Positions 43,681-52,723 of a stretch of 57,011 nt of DNA are shown piece by piece; the stretch's first letter is position 1; every line of letters starts with the position of its first letter. The stretch is from Pseudorhodoplanes sp. Its GTDB lineage: Bacteria > Pseudomonadota > Alphaproteobacteria > Rhizobiales > Xanthobacteraceae. Under the pieces are notes generated by a model. The model ran no database searches. It was not told the origin of the DNA and saw nothing but the letters and a program-made list of their open reading frames with translations. Location of the stretch: the NCBI GenBank assembly GCA_013388965.1, contig JACAEG010000321.1, positions 1 through 57,011 of the forward strand, written 5' to 3'. The position numbers were made by a program, and so were the translations under genes.

Positions 43681-44946
43681 CTAGAACCAGGCCGGCATGC
43701 GATCCAAGGCGATCAATGCGTCCGCTTCGAGGCGGGGTCGGACCAAAGACCATTTGTCGCCTTTGACCAGCACCTCGGGCACGAGCGCCCGGGTGTTGTA
43801 GGTCCCGGCCTGCACGGCACCATAGGCGCCGGCCGTCATGACGGCGAGCAGATCGCCCGGCTTCGGCTCGGCCATCTCCCGGTCGAGCGCCAGATAATCT
43901 CCGGATTCGCAGACAGGGCCCACCACGTCGGCCCGCAATCGGGGGGCGTCCGGTTTCGGTTCGGCGACCGGCCAGATTTCGTGATGGGCCTCGTACAAGG
44001 TCGGGCGCACCAGGTCGTTCATCGCCGCGTCGACGATCACAAAGGTCTTGGCCTCGCCGCGCTTCACATAGATCACCTGCGTCACAAGAATACCGGCATT
44101 GCCCACGATCAGCCGTCCCGGCTCGAAAATAAGGGTGCAGCCAAGCCCGCGCGTGGCGCGCTTGACGATCCCGGCATAGGCGGCGGGATCGGGCGGCGGT
44201 TCGTTGCCGTCGTGATAGGGAATGCCCAGACCGCCGCCGAGATCGACGTGCGAAATGGTGTGTCCGTCCGAGCGCAGTTCGTGCACAAATTCCGACAGCA
44301 GGGCGAAGGCATCCTCGAAGGGCTGCAGATCGGTGATCTGGCTGCCGATATGCATATCGACGCCGGAAACGTGAATGCCCGGCAGCTTCGCGGCATGCGC
44401 ATAGACCTCGCGCGCGCGGGAAATGGGAATGCCGAACTTGTTCTCGGATTTGCCGGTTGAGATTTTCGCATGGGTGCGCGCATCGATGTCGGGATTGACA
44501 CGGACCGACACGTCCATGGTCTGCCCGCGGGAGGCTGCGATCGATGACAGCAATGCGAGTTCGGGCTCGGACTCGACATTGACGCACAGGATGCCGTGAT
44601 CGAGCGCGAGCGAGAGCTCGGCCGCCGTCTTGCCGATGCCGGAGAACATGATCTTCTTGGGCGGAACCCCCGCCGCAAGCGCGCGCTTGAGTTCGCCGCC
44701 GGAGACGACGTCGGCGCCTGCACCGAGCCGCGCCAATGTCGCAATCACCGCCTGGTTGGAATTGGCCTTGACCGCGTAGCAGACCAGCGAGGGCACGTCG
44801 GCGAAGGCGTCGGCGAAAACGCGATAATGCCGCTCCAGCGTGGCAGTCGAATAGCAATAGAACGGCGTGCCGACCTCGCGCGCAATCGCGGCCAGACTCA
44901 CCGCCTCGGCGTGCAGATCGCCGTTGCGATAGGTGAAGTGATGCAT
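43681..44946 (-). CDS. lysA: Diaminopimelate decarboxylase
   Basis: The last enzyme of lysine synthesis, 421 residues. PLP lysine K60 in CYAVKANSNQAV; HIGSQITDLQPF; GGGLGIPYHDG; EPGRLIVGNAG; and C-terminal VVGPVCESGDYLA with the catalytic cysteine, then GAYGAVQAGTYN. ATG at 44946 chosen as the conserved start (MHHFTYRNG); frame extension to 45138 overlaps the lptM gene. The 110 bases after its stop side (43571-43680) hold no gene. Confidence 0.96.
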   Translation of the reverse strand: MHHFTYRNGDLHAEAVSLAAIAREVGTPFYCYSTATLERHYRVFADAFADVPSLVCYAVKANSNQAVIATLARLGAGADVVSGGELKRALAAGVPPKKIMFSGIGKTAAELSLALDHGILCVNVESEPELALLSSIAASRGQTMDVSVRVNPDIDARTHAKISTGKSENKFGIPISRAREVYAHAAKLPGIHVSGVDMHIGSQITDLQPFEDAFALLSEFVHELRSDGHTISHVDLGGGLGIPYHDGNEPPPDPAAYAGIVKRATRGLGCTLIFEPGRLIVGNAGILVTQVIYVKRGEAKTFVIVDAAMNDLVRPTLYEAHHEIWPVAEPKPDAPRLRADVVGPVCESGDYLALDREMAEPKPGDLLAVMTAGAYGAVQAGTYNTRALVPEVLVKGDKWSLVRPRLEADALIALDRMPAWF

Positions 44947-44953
44947 CGGGATC

Positions 44954-45184
44954 TCAGTCGAGAAGCGCGTCGAGGGGAATGCTTTTTTTCGGGCCGCGGA
45001 TGAGCGGAAGGCCGGTCGCGCCGCCGTCGCGCGCGACCATGCCCTCCTGGACCATCGCCTGGTCGGCCGCCGCCGAGGCGGCCGGCGGCGCGTCGAGCCC
45101 ACCCTTGCGCCCGCAGCCGGCCAAAGCCAGCGCCCCAATCATCGCGGCAGCGGCCAACAGGGCCGACGACCTGTTCAAAATCAC
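44954..45184 (-). CDS. lptM: Small lipoprotein (LptM/YifL-like)
   Basis: A 76-residue lipoprotein with lipobox LALAGC (C24 lipidated) followed by GRKGGLDAPP, as in LptM, which helps mature the LPS translocon LptD/LptE. It sits between argH and lysA, the usual place of yifL-like genes in this group. GTG start at 45184; the stop is 7 bases before lysA. Confidence 0.8.
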   Translation of the reverse strand: MILNRSSALLAAAAMIGALALAGCGRKGGLDAPPAASAAADQAMVQEGMVARDGGATGLPLIRGPKKSIPLDALLD

Positions 45185-45262
45185 GAGGTTACTCCCCCAG
45201 TCCGGCGCAGCTATAGCAGATCGCGCAAAAGAGGCGATAGTTCGATGGGCGGAGGGTGCCTG

Positions 45263-46654
45263 TCATGGCGTGTCCTTGCCGAGGCGCTTCAACCACCGCT
45301 TGGCCTGGGTCCGGACGTTGCGCGGAGCGGTACCCCCATAGGACGTCCGGCTGCGCACGGAATTCGTCGCCGACAGGACCCCGAAAACCTCCTCCGTGAT
45401 CCTCGGCTCGACGGCACGCATGTCCTCGAGCGGCAGCCGGTGCAGAGGCAGATTTCTGGCCGAGGCCGCGGAAACGATCCTGCCGGTCACGTGATGGGCA
45501 TCGCGGAACGGCATCTTCAGGGTTCGAACCAGCCAATCGGCGAGATCGGTCGCGGTGGCGTAGCCTTCTCCCGCGGCCTTTTTCATGCGGGCAACATCCG
45601 GTGTGATATCCCGCACCATTCCGGTCATAGCCGCAAGGCAGAGCGAGAGCGCAGAGAGCGCATCCATAGCGCCTTCCTTGTCCTCCTGCATGTCCTTCTG
45701 ATAGGCCAGCGGAAGCCCCTTCATCACCATAATGATCGCGTTAAGCGCGCCGGCAATGCGTCCAGCCTTGGCGCGCACGAGTTCTGCGGCGTCCGGGTTG
45801 CGCTTCTGCGGCATGATCGATGAGCCGGTCGTGAATTTTTCGGACAGCGAGACGAGCCCGACCAGCGGCGAGGTCCAGATCACGATCTCCTCCGCCAGGC
45901 GCGACAGATGCACTGATGCAATCGTCGCGGCGGCGAGCGTTTCCATCACGAAATCCCGATCGGACACGGCGTCGAGCGAATTCGCCATCGGCCGGTCGAA
46001 GCCGAGCGCTTTCGCTGTCATGTCGCGATCGACGGGAAACGAGGTGCCGGCCAAGGCCGCGGCGCCCAGCGGGCTTTCATTCAGCCGCTTGCGCGCGTCC
46101 GCGAAGCGGCCGCGGTCGCGCGCCGCCATCTCGACATAGGCGAGCAGATGATGACCGAAGGTGACCGGCTGCGCGGTCTGCAGATGCGTCAGGCCGGGCA
46201 TGACCGTGTCGGCATGCTCGAGCGCACGCTCCGCCAGCGCCGTCTGATAGTCCGCCAGTGCCCCGTCGAGGCTGTCGATCGTGTCGCGCATCCAGAGCCG
46301 GAAGTCCGTGGCGACCTGGTCGTTGCGCGAACGCGCCGTGTGCAGGCGGCCGGCCGCCGGGCCGATCAGGGCCGACAGCCTGCTCTCGACATTCATGTGG
46401 ATGTCTTCGAGGCTGCGGTCGAAGCTGAAATCGCCGTTGTCGATCTCTGACAGGATCGTGTCTAGACCGTGAGCGATCTTGCGCGCATCGTCGTCCGTGA
46501 TTATGCCCTGCTGCGCCAGCATCGAGGCATGCGCCTTGCTGGCGGCGATGTCCTGGGCATAGAGATGGCGGTCGACGTCGATCGAGACGTTGATTGCCTC
46601 CATGATCGCATCGGGGCCCGACGCAAACCGCCCGCCCCACATCTTGTTGCTCAT
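45263..46654 (-). CDS. argH: Argininosuccinate lyase
   Basis: Splits argininosuccinate into arginine and fumarate. The 463-residue product begins [15 protein letters not shown], and carries the superfamily signature [15 protein letters not shown] plus [18 protein letters not shown] at 46654; an in-frame extension to 46933 would run through the divergent tlpA start and is rejected. The tlpA gap must hold both promoters in about 37 bases. Confidence 0.97.
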   Translation of the reverse strand: MSNKMWGGRFASGPDAIMEAINVSIDVDRHLYAQDIAASKAHASMLAQQGIITDDDARKIAHGLDTILSEIDNGDFSFDRSLEDIHMNVESRLSALIGPAAGRLHTARSRNDQVATDFRLWMRDTIDSLDGALADYQTALAERALEHADTVMPGLTHLQTAQPVTFGHHLLAYVEMAARDRGRFADARKRLNESPLGAAALAGTSFPVDRDMTAKALGFDRPMANSLDAVSDRDFVMETLAAATIASVHLSRLAEEIVIWTSPLVGLVSLSEKFTTGSSIMPQKRNPDAAELVRAKAGRIAGALNAIIMVMKGLPLAYQKDMQEDKEGAMDALSALSLCLAAMTGMVRDITPDVARMKKAAGEGYATATDLADWLVRTLKMPFRDAHHVTGRIVSAASARNLPLHRLPLEDMRAVEPRITEEVFGVLSATNSVRSRTSYGGTAPRNVRTQAKRWLKRLGKDTP

Positions 46655-46691
46655 GGTATTGCCTTCAAAGCACGGAATGACCGGGACGAAT

Positions 46692-47354
46692 ATGGCCGAA
46701 GAAACTGAACAAACGGGTGCCGGCCGCCGCCGGCGCGCTGTCCTGATCGCGTCGGTTTTTGCCGTCGCCGCCCTGGCAGGTCTGGCAGGCATATACGGGA
46801 TCACGAAGTGGAATGGCAACGCGGTCGAGGCGTCCTGCAAGCCAGCGGCCGCGCTCGCCGCCCGGCTGACGCCGCTGATGCGGGGCGAAGTCGCGGCTCT
46901 GGCACCGGCCAAGCACCCGATCCGGCTGGCCAACCTGACATTCCTTGATGCGAAGGGTCAGCAGCGCAGCCTCGCCGACTGGAAAGGCCGCACCGTCCTT
47001 CTCAACCTCTGGGCGACCTGGTGCGTGCCCTGCAAGACGGAAATGCCGGCCCTCGACGCGCTCCAGCAGAAGCTCGGCGGGCCGCAATTCGAGGTCGTCG
47101 CCGTCAACATCGACACGCGCAATCCCGACAAGCCCAGGGCCTGGCTGAAGGACGCCGGCATCCAGAAGCTTGACTATTTTGCCGACCCGCAGGCGAAGAT
47201 CTTTCAGGATCTGAAGGTCGCCGGCCGCGCCTTCGGCATGCCGACGACGATCCTGGTCGATCCATCCGGCTGCGAGGTTGCGACGCTCGCGGGGCCGGCC
47301 GAATGGGCGAGCGGCGACGCCGTCAAGCTGATCGAGGCGGCGATCCGGCAGTAG
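46692..47354 (+). CDS. tlpA: TlpA-type thiol:disulfide interchange protein
   Basis: A 220-residue membrane-anchored periplasmic thioredoxin: anchor helix about 17-36, redox motif WCVPC at C111-C114, cis-Pro region [15 protein letters not shown], plus a second cysteine pair (C49 and the Cys of SGCEV). This is the pattern of Bradyrhizobium TlpA, which reduces the copper chaperone ScoI and CoxB for cytochrome oxidase. ATG at 46692 used; one at 46677 is possible. Confidence 0.9.
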   Translation: MAEETEQTGAGRRRRAVLIASVFAVAALAGLAGIYGITKWNGNAVEASCKPAAALAARLTPLMRGEVAALAPAKHPIRLANLTFLDAKGQQRSLADWKGRTVLLNLWATWCVPCKTEMPALDALQQKLGGPQFEVVAVNIDTRNPDKPRAWLKDAGIQKLDYFADPQAKIFQDLKVAGRAFGMPTTILVDPSGCEVATLAGPAEWASGDAVKLIEAAIRQ

Positions 47355-47365
47355 GTCGTCCGCAT

Positions 47366-47566
47366 TCACACCGAGATGTCGAGATTGCCGCCGACGCCGG
47401 CCGCGACATTGGCGAGGTTCTGCAGATTGTCCTGCGCCTTCTCGATCACCTCGACGATCGAGGCCCCCGCCTGCGCGTTCATGCGCATCATGGCGGCAGC
47501 CGCCGCCATCTGAAGCTTTGCGGTCTGCGCGCCTGCGAATGCGAGGGCGATGCTTCCGATATCCAC
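47366..47566 (-). CDS. YjfB-family putative motility protein
   Basis: A 66-residue protein with the PF14070/YjfB look: MDIGSIALAFAGAQTAKLQM, alanine- and methionine-rich helix, then NLANVAAGVGGNLDISV. The family is annotated as putative motility proteins of unknown role. The ATG is 19 bases after the stop of the upstream 141-residue gene. Confidence 0.65.
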   Translation of the reverse strand: MDIGSIALAFAGAQTAKLQMAAAAAMMRMNAQAGASIVEVIEKAQDNLQNLANVAAGVGGNLDISV

Positions 47567-47585
47567 GATGCGTCCTTGAGACTGC

Positions 47586-48011
47586 TCAGGCTGTGTAGTT
47601 CACGCGCGCGCCGGTCTTGATGTCGATCGTGACGCCGTTCGACAGCGTGATCTGGCCGCTGTTGAGATTGATGCTCGTTCCGCTGTCGAGCGTGCCGACC
47701 GAATTGGTGCTGAACTGGGAATCCTTGAGGTCGACACGGGTGGGGTCGTTGTCTTCCTGGGCCGCCTTCCTGGCGGCGGCTTCCTGTTTCGCCTTTGTCT
47801 CGGCCTGAATGCGGGCGAGCGCGAGATTGGCGGCGCGCGTTCCTCCGGCATCGATCCTGTTGATGATGGCCGACGATAGCGCAGCATTGGCCTCGGCTTG
47901 CCGGGCCTCGAAATCCTCGCGCATGACCTTGCGCTTGGCGCGCCATGCTTCGAGATTCTCGCGCGCGCTGAGCACGCGGAAATATTTCGATTTGCTTCCG
48001 ATGGCGGCCAT
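47586..48011 (-). CDS. Hypothetical protein, helical N-terminus and beta C-terminus
   Basis: A 141-residue protein I cannot assign. The first 90 residues are a charged helix rich in Ala, Arg and Glu (LARIQAETKAKQEAAARKAA), and the C-terminal 45 form repeated short strands (INLNSGQITLSNGVTIDIKT). It forms an operon with the YjfB-like gene. No signal peptide is seen. Function unknown. Confidence 0.6.
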   Translation of the reverse strand: MAAIGSKSKYFRVLSARENLEAWRAKRKVMREDFEARQAEANAALSSAIINRIDAGGTRAANLALARIQAETKAKQEAAARKAAQEDNDPTRVDLKDSQFSTNSVGTLDSGTSINLNSGQITLSNGVTIDIKTGARVNYTA

Positions 48012-48107
48012 GACCCATACGCCCTCGCGTATGAGCTTAGCGGGGTCCGGTTAATGTTTGGGAAAGGAGCCGGCTCGCCGCCCTCCCGCGCCTGAGGGGG
48101 AAGAGGG

Positions 48108-48155
48108 TTGACAGGGGACGAAGGATCGTGAATACTAAACCATATGGTTAAGTAT
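48108..48155 (+). promoter_or_regulatory. Promoter and operator of the first arsR gene (leaderless design)
   Basis: TTGACA (48108-48113), 17-base spacer, AATACT (48131-48136), then 7 bases to the ATG at 48144, so transcription should start at or next to the start codon. A 24-base palindrome with one mismatched pair (48132-48155; core AACCATATGGTT at 48138-48149) covers the -10 and the ATG. A bound ArsR dimer would block the promoter. The remaining gap, 48012-48107, shows no gene. Confidence 0.7.
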
Positions 48156-48596
48156 CAAGATTCCCCGCTGGATCGGACTTTCGGCGCCCTCTCCGACCCC
48201 ACCCGGCGGGCATTGCTGGCGCGGCTCGGGGAAGCGGAAAGTCTGTCGGTCAGCGAGCTGGCGCGGCCCTTCGACGTGTCGCTGCCGGCGATCATGAAAC
48301 ATCTCGATGTGTTGTCGGATGCGGGACTGATCACCCGCACCAAGACCGGCCGCACGGTCTCCTGCCAGCTCACGGCAGAGCCGATGGAAGAAGCCATGCA
48401 ATGGCTGACGCGCTATGCGCGATTCTGGTCCGAGCGCCTCGACCGTCTCGCCAAGTTCCTGGAGAACGATACATGCCGAACCGATCCGGAGCCGCGGCAG
48501 CAGACGCTCCCGCAAGACCAAGCGTCACCCTCAAGCGTCGTCTCAATGCGCCGCCTGCGAAAGTCTACGAAGCCTGGACGCAAGCCGAAAAGCTAG
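48144..48596 (+). CDS. ArsR-family transcriptional regulator
   Basis: A 150-residue winged-helix regulator: LSDPTRRALLARLGEAESLS, recognition helix PFDVSLPAIMKHLDVLSDAG, wing TKTGRTVSCQL, and the tail RYARFWSERLDRLAKFLEND typical of ArsR proteins paired with SRPBCC genes. It lacks metal-binding cysteines (its single Cys is in the wing). Relatives usually end near residue 110; here an extra tail of about 40 residues overlaps the next gene by 124 bases in another frame. Confidence 0.88.
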   Translation: MVKYQDSPLDRTFGALSDPTRRALLARLGEAESLSVSELARPFDVSLPAIMKHLDVLSDAGLITRTKTGRTVSCQLTAEPMEEAMQWLTRYARFWSERLDRLAKFLENDTCRTDPEPRQQTLPQDQASPSSVVSMRRLRKSTKPGRKPKS

Positions 48597-48940
48597 TGCG
48601 CTGGTTCGGCCCTGCCGAAACCGTGGAAAGCACGGTGAAGGCGGAGATGGACGTGCGCGTCGGCGGGAAATTCTGGGTGAGCTTCAACGCGGTCGACGGC
48701 GAGTTTCACAAGGTCGGCGGCACTTACCTTGAAGTGGTGCCGAACGAGAAGCTCGTCTTCACCTGGGCCTGGCACACGACGCCGGAGCGCGAGTCGCAGG
48801 TGACGGTCACGCTGCATCCCGACGGCGGTGGAACGATGCTGACCTTGCTTCACGAGAAATTCTTCGACCAGGCCGCAGCGGACGGTCACATGCACGGCTG
48901 GACCGGCACTCTGGACAAGCTCAAACATTTCATCGGCTGA
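48473..48940 (+). CDS. SRPBCC/AHSA1-family protein
   Basis: A 155-residue START-like domain: VTLKRRLNAPPAKVYEAWTQ at the start, WFGPAETVES, DVRVGGKFWVSF, and a C-terminal helix GHMHGWTGTLDKLKHFI. Such proteins bind hydrophobic ligands in a deep cavity; substrates are unknown. The ATG at 48473 lies inside arsR. ArsR-SRPBCC pairs are very common, the regulator controlling its partner. Confidence 0.87.
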   Translation: MPNRSGAAAADAPARPSVTLKRRLNAPPAKVYEAWTQAEKLVRWFGPAETVESTVKAEMDVRVGGKFWVSFNAVDGEFHKVGGTYLEVVPNEKLVFTWAWHTTPERESQVTVTLHPDGGGTMLTLLHEKFFDQAAADGHMHGWTGTLDKLKHFIG

Positions 48941-48955
48941 CGAGGAGATCTCGCG

Positions 48956-49381
48956 ATGACGCAAACCGACATTGTGCGGCAGAATTCCGCCGGAGATTGC
49001 CCGACCCAGCAGGTCCATGGACAATTTTGCTGGAACGAATTGCTGACACGCGACGTGGAGCGCGCCAAGCGCTTCTATGCCGCGACGATCGGCTGGGATT
49101 TCGATTCCATGCCCTCACCGGACGGCATCTACTGGCGTGCAATCCTGAACGGAAAGCCTGTTGCAGGGCTCTTCACACTGACGGCGCCGGACTATGACGA
49201 CGTGCCGGAGGGCTGGATGTCCTATCTCGCAGTCGACGACGTCGATGCGCGCGTGGCGAAAGCATTGAAGGCCGGCGCAAGGCTGATGAAGCCCATTTTC
49301 GACGTGCCGGATGCCGGACGCATCGCGATCCTCACGGAGCCTGGCGGCGCCGGCGTCGCCTGGATGACGCCTGTCCGTTGA
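48956..49381 (+). CDS. VOC-family protein (glyoxalase/bleomycin-resistance fold)
   Basis: A 141-residue VOC domain: FCWNELLTRDVERAKRFYAA, then AILNGKPVAGLFTLT, YLAVDDVDARVAKALKAGA and ILTEPGGAGVAWM. This group resembles the antibiotic-type and hydroxylase-like VOC proteins; activity unknown. ATG 15 bases after the SRPBCC stop with GAGGAGAT before it. Confidence 0.83.
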   Translation: MTQTDIVRQNSAGDCPTQQVHGQFCWNELLTRDVERAKRFYAATIGWDFDSMPSPDGIYWRAILNGKPVAGLFTLTAPDYDDVPEGWMSYLAVDDVDARVAKALKAGARLMKPIFDVPDAGRIAILTEPGGAGVAWMTPVR

Positions 49382-49424
49382 TGCCATCCGACGCAATGGA
49401 CCGATAGGAAAGGAAATTCCAGCA

Positions 49425-50198
49425 ATGCAGACCGGACACCCCGTCGTTTCACGCGTGGAATGGCTTGCCGCACGCAAGGCATTGCTCGCCAGGGAAAAGG
49501 AACAGACCCGGTTGCGCGATGCGATCGCGGCGGAGCGTCGCGCACTGCCCTGGGTCAAGGTCGAAAAGACCTACATATTCGATACGCCGCGTGGCAAATG
49601 CTCGCTCGGAGACCTGTTCGACGGCCGAAGCCAGCTCCTGGTCAAGCATTTCATGCTGGCGCCCGGACAGCTGGAGGGATGCGTCGGCTGCTCGTTCGAA
49701 TGCGATCATATCGATGCCGCCCTGCAACATCTCGACCAGACGGATGTGAAATTCGTCTGCGTCGCGCGCGCACCTCTGCCCGAGATCGAAGCATTCAGGA
49801 GGCGCATGGGCTGGCGTTTTGCGTGGGTGTCGTCGTACGGCAGCGACTTCAATTACGACTTCAACGCCTCGTTCACGCCCGAGGAGATCGAGACCGGCGA
49901 GGCCGAATACAATTACCGCAAGGGAAAGCTTCCGCTCGAAGACCTTTCGGGCTTCACGGTTTTCGCAAGGAACGATGTGGGCGAGATTTTTCACACCTAT
50001 TCGGCCTTCGGACGCGGCGCCGAGGAGGTGCTGGGCACTTACATGCTGATGGACCTGACGCCGAAGGGCCGCAACGAAGGCCCGAAAGGCAATCTAACCG
50101 ACTGGGTGCGCCATCACGACCGCTACGGCGCGGAAGGGCATGTGAGCAGGGTCGGACGATGGGTGCCCGCAGGGACGCCCACGCGCTGCTGCGGCTGA
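49425..50198 (+). CDS. DUF899-family thioredoxin-fold protein
   Basis: A 257-residue DUF899 protein with the family features EWLAARKALLAREKEQTRLR, DLFDGRSQLLVKHFML, CVGCSFECDHID (cysteines at about 86, 89 and 93) and VSSYGSDFNYDF. The fold is thioredoxin-like; the role is unknown but the family is often next to ArsR and SRPBCC genes. ATG preceded by GGAAAGGAAA. Confidence 0.87.
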   Translation: MQTGHPVVSRVEWLAARKALLAREKEQTRLRDAIAAERRALPWVKVEKTYIFDTPRGKCSLGDLFDGRSQLLVKHFMLAPGQLEGCVGCSFECDHIDAALQHLDQTDVKFVCVARAPLPEIEAFRRRMGWRFAWVSSYGSDFNYDFNASFTPEEIETGEAEYNYRKGKLPLEDLSGFTVFARNDVGEIFHTYSAFGRGAEEVLGTYMLMDLTPKGRNEGPKGNLTDWVRHHDRYGAEGHVSRVGRWVPAGTPTRCCG

Positions 50199-50221
50199 CG
50201 ACAAGAAAGCGGGAGAAAGTC

Positions 50222-50734
50222 ATGCAGATCGTCTCTCACAGGATCACGCCCTGCCTGTGGTTCGATTCCGAGGCCGAGGACGCCGCCAGGCTCTATTCTT
50301 CGATCTTTCCGAATTCGCGGATCGGACGCATCAGTCGTTACGGCAAGGAGGGATTCGAAATTCACGGCCGGCCCGAGGGTTCCGTGATGACCGTCGAGTT
50401 CGAGCTCGACGGCCTGCGCTTGACCGGCCTGAACGGCGGCCCGATCTTCAAGTTCACCGAGGCCGTCTCGTTTCAGATCAATTGCGAAACGCAAGACGAG
50501 ATCGATCATTACTGGGTGAAGCTGGGCGACCGCGGCCAAGAAGGCCCTTGTGGCTGGCTGAAGGACCGGTTTGGTCTCTCATGGCAGGTCGTTCCCTCAC
50601 TCCTTCCGCAAATGCTGACGAGCGGCGACGCGGCGGCGGCGGGCCGCGTGACCAGGGCCTTCCTGCAGATGAAGAAGTTCGATATCGCGGCGCTCACTCG
50701 AGCCTATGAAGGCGAAGCGGTCGCCGCGAGCTGA
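50222..50734 (+). CDS. VOC-family protein, PhnB/demethylubiquinone-like
   Basis: A 170-residue PhnB-type VOC protein: ITPCLWFDSEAEDAARLYSS, FPNSRIGRISRYG, then ELDGLRLTGLNGGP and CGWLKDRFGLSWQVVP. Annotated relatives carry the name 3-demethylubiquinone-9 methyltransferase, but no methyltransferase motif exists, so that name is not used. ATG at 50222 has GGGAGAAAG upstream. Confidence 0.85.
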   Translation: MQIVSHRITPCLWFDSEAEDAARLYSSIFPNSRIGRISRYGKEGFEIHGRPEGSVMTVEFELDGLRLTGLNGGPIFKFTEAVSFQINCETQDEIDHYWVKLGDRGQEGPCGWLKDRFGLSWQVVPSLLPQMLTSGDAAAAGRVTRAFLQMKKFDIAALTRAYEGEAVAAS

Positions 50735-50759
50735 CATTCCGGAAAGCGAGGAAACGCCC

Positions 50760-51119
50760 ATGTCTTATGTTGACGGTTTTGTGATCCCCGTGCCCAGGAA
50801 CAAGCTTGCGGCCTATCGCAAGATTGCGATGAAGGCGGGCAAGATCTGGCGCGAATACGGCGCGCTGGAGGTGAAGGAATGCGTCGCCGATGACGTGAAG
50901 AAGGGCAAGTGGACGTCGTTTCCGCGCAGCGTCAAGCTCAAGCCCCATGAAGTCGTTGTATTCTCCTACATCGTCTACAAGTCGCGCAAGCAGCGCGACA
51001 GTGTCATGGCGAAGGTGATGAAGGATCCGCGGCTCGCCGACATGATGAAGCCAGGCGCCATGCCGTTCGATGGCAAGCGCATGTTCTGGGGCGGATTCAA
51101 GCCGATCGTCGCGCTCTAG
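50760..51119 (+). CDS. DUF1428-family protein
   Basis: A 119-residue DUF1428 protein: MSYVDGFVIPVPRNKLAAYR at the start, ECVADDVKKGKWTSFP, and MPFDGKRMFWGGFKPI at the end. The fold is a ferredoxin-like dimer; function unknown. ATG at 50760 chosen because it begins the family alignment; the frame extends slightly upstream into the previous gene. Confidence 0.88.
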   Translation: MSYVDGFVIPVPRNKLAAYRKIAMKAGKIWREYGALEVKECVADDVKKGKWTSFPRSVKLKPHEVVVFSYIVYKSRKQRDSVMAKVMKDPRLADMMKPGAMPFDGKRMFWGGFKPIVAL

Positions 51120-51188
51120 CCATCCGCATTGCCGCAGGTTGGCACTTCCCGCGCCACCATTTGATCGACAGGAGTGTTCGCATGTTGC

Positions 51189-51234
51189 TTGACGAAGCGC
51201 TTGCTGGCCTTTATATAACCAATTGGTTATATAA
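51189..51234 (+). promoter_or_regulatory. Promoter and perfect 24-base palindrome before the second arsR gene
   Basis: TTGACG (51189-51194), a 17-base spacer and TATATA (51212-51217) form a sigma-70-like promoter. A perfect 24-base palindrome (51211-51234, core AACCAATTGGTT) covers the -10. Its core matches the AACCATATGGTT core of the first arsR operator in both arms. The ATG is at 51251, with no clear ribosome site. Confidence 0.75.
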
Positions 51235-51250
51235 CTAACTGGTAAATTAA

Positions 51251-51628
51251 ATGGCCACGGACCGCCTCTCCACCATGTTCGCCGCCCTTGCCGATCCGAC
51301 GCGCCGCGCAATCCTGGCGCGGCTCGCCACCGGCGAGACGACGGTGGCCGAGCTTGCCAAGCCGTTCCGGATCAGCGGCCCTGCGGTGTCCAAGCACCTC
51401 AAGGTGCTGGAGCGTGCTGGCCTGATCACGCGCGGCCGCGAGGCGCAGTGGCGGCCCTGCAAGATCGAACCCGGCGCGCTGAAGGTCGTCGACGACTGGC
51501 TTGATCGATATCGTCGCTTCTGGGAGGCGAGTTTCGACCGCCTCGACGAATACCTGCGCGACGTTCAGGCCGCCGAAAAGCCACGCAGCCGCCAAAGACA
51601 ATCCCGCAGGTCAGCTGACACACGCTGA
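51251..51628 (+). CDS. ArsR-family transcriptional regulator
   Basis: A 125-residue regulator: MFAALADPTRRAILARLATG, recognition helix PFRISGPAVSKHLKVLERAG, wing TRGREAQWRPCKI, and tail DRYRRFWEASFDRLDEYL. It is the ArsR type paired with SRPBCC genes. The C-terminus is basic. It is followed by a VOC gene and then an SRPBCC gene on the same strand, which are probable targets. Confidence 0.9.
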   Translation: MATDRLSTMFAALADPTRRAILARLATGETTVAELAKPFRISGPAVSKHLKVLERAGLITRGREAQWRPCKIEPGALKVVDDWLDRYRRFWEASFDRLDEYLRDVQAAEKPRSRQRQSRRSADTR

Positions 51629-51673
51629 CATGCGCGCATCGTATCCAAACCCCTTTAACGCTGGAGCCGCCCC

Positions 51674-52090
51674 ATGCCGACCCCCTATCTGATGTTCAAC
51701 GGACGCTGTGAAGAGGCGCTGAATTTCTACAAGAACGCGCTCGGTGCCGAGATCGGCATGATGATGCGCTTCAAGGAAAATCCGGACGCCGAAAAGGCGG
51801 AAGCCGCAGGCTGCATGCCTGGCGACATGAACAAGATCATGCATTCGGCCTTCCAGTTGAAAGGCTCGACGGTGATGGCATCCGATGGAATGGCTCAGGG
51901 GCAGCCAAAATTCCAAGGATTCTCTCTGTCCGTCGAGGCCAAGGACGAGCCGGAGGCGGAGCGCTTCTTCAATGCGCTGGCCGAGGGCGGAAAAGTCGAG
52001 GTGCCGCTAACCGAGACCTTTTTCGCCAAATGCTTCGGCATGGTCGCAGACAAGTTCGGCGTGAGCTGGATGGTGATCGTCTCGCTCTGA
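51674..52090 (+). CDS. VOC-family protein, PhnB-like
   Basis: A 138-residue PhnB-type VOC protein: PYLMFNGRCEEALNFYKNAL, MMRFKENPD, HSAFQLKGSTVMASDG and AKCFGMVADKFGVSWMVIV. It lies 45 bases after arsR. The biochemical role is unknown; the fold normally holds a metal or small hydrophobic ligand. Confidence 0.86.
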   Translation: MPTPYLMFNGRCEEALNFYKNALGAEIGMMMRFKENPDAEKAEAAGCMPGDMNKIMHSAFQLKGSTVMASDGMAQGQPKFQGFSLSVEAKDEPEAERFFNALAEGGKVEVPLTETFFAKCFGMVADKFGVSWMVIVSL

Positions 52091-52141
52091 CTTCAGACAA
52101 CACCTCACAACCTTCGAATTGCGATCAGTGGACACGAGACA

Positions 52142-52663
52142 ATGGCGACAATGGACTCTCCCGTGGAGTTTTCCCTCACCCGAACCTTGGACGCGCCGCG
52201 CGAGCTCGTGTGGAAGGCCTTCACCCAGGCCGACAGCCTCGCGCAATGGTGGGGTCCGAAAGGCGCAAGGATCAAGGTGCTCAAACTGGATATGCGTGTG
52301 GGTGGCATCTTCCATTATTCTATGGAATTCCAGCCCGGCCAACCGATGTATGGACGATTTACCTATTACGAGATCGTCGCGCCCAAACGGCTGGTCTATG
52401 TCTCGTCATTCGCCGACGAGAGCGGAGAAATCGTGCGCGCACCTTTCCCCCAGCTCAGGGATAGCTGGCCGCTGGAGGTACTGAATACCGTCCGATTCAC
52501 GGAGGAGAGTGGCCGCACCACGGTGTCGCTGCGCGGCCATCCGATCAACGCGACCGAGGCGGAGATGAAAACCTACGTCGGCATGTTCGAGAGCATGCAG
52601 CATGGCTTCGGCGGCACGTTCGACAAGCTCGACACCTATCTGGCGCAGGAGAAGGTGGCGTAA
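52142..52663 (+). CDS. SRPBCC/AHSA1-family protein
   Basis: A 173-residue START-like protein: FSLTRTLDAPRELVWKAFTQ, SLAQWWGPKGARI, MRVGGIFHYSMEF and FGGTFDKLDTYLAQEK. It is in the same operon as the second arsR and the VOC gene. Ligand unknown. Confidence 0.88.
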   Translation: MATMDSPVEFSLTRTLDAPRELVWKAFTQADSLAQWWGPKGARIKVLKLDMRVGGIFHYSMEFQPGQPMYGRFTYYEIVAPKRLVYVSSFADESGEIVRAPFPQLRDSWPLEVLNTVRFTEESGRTTVSLRGHPINATEAEMKTYVGMFESMQHGFGGTFDKLDTYLAQEKVA

Positions 52664-52723
52664 CGGCCGCCAAGAGAGGAAATCCCTCAGCTCAGGATCA
52701 TCGGACTGACCGCACTGGCGCTT

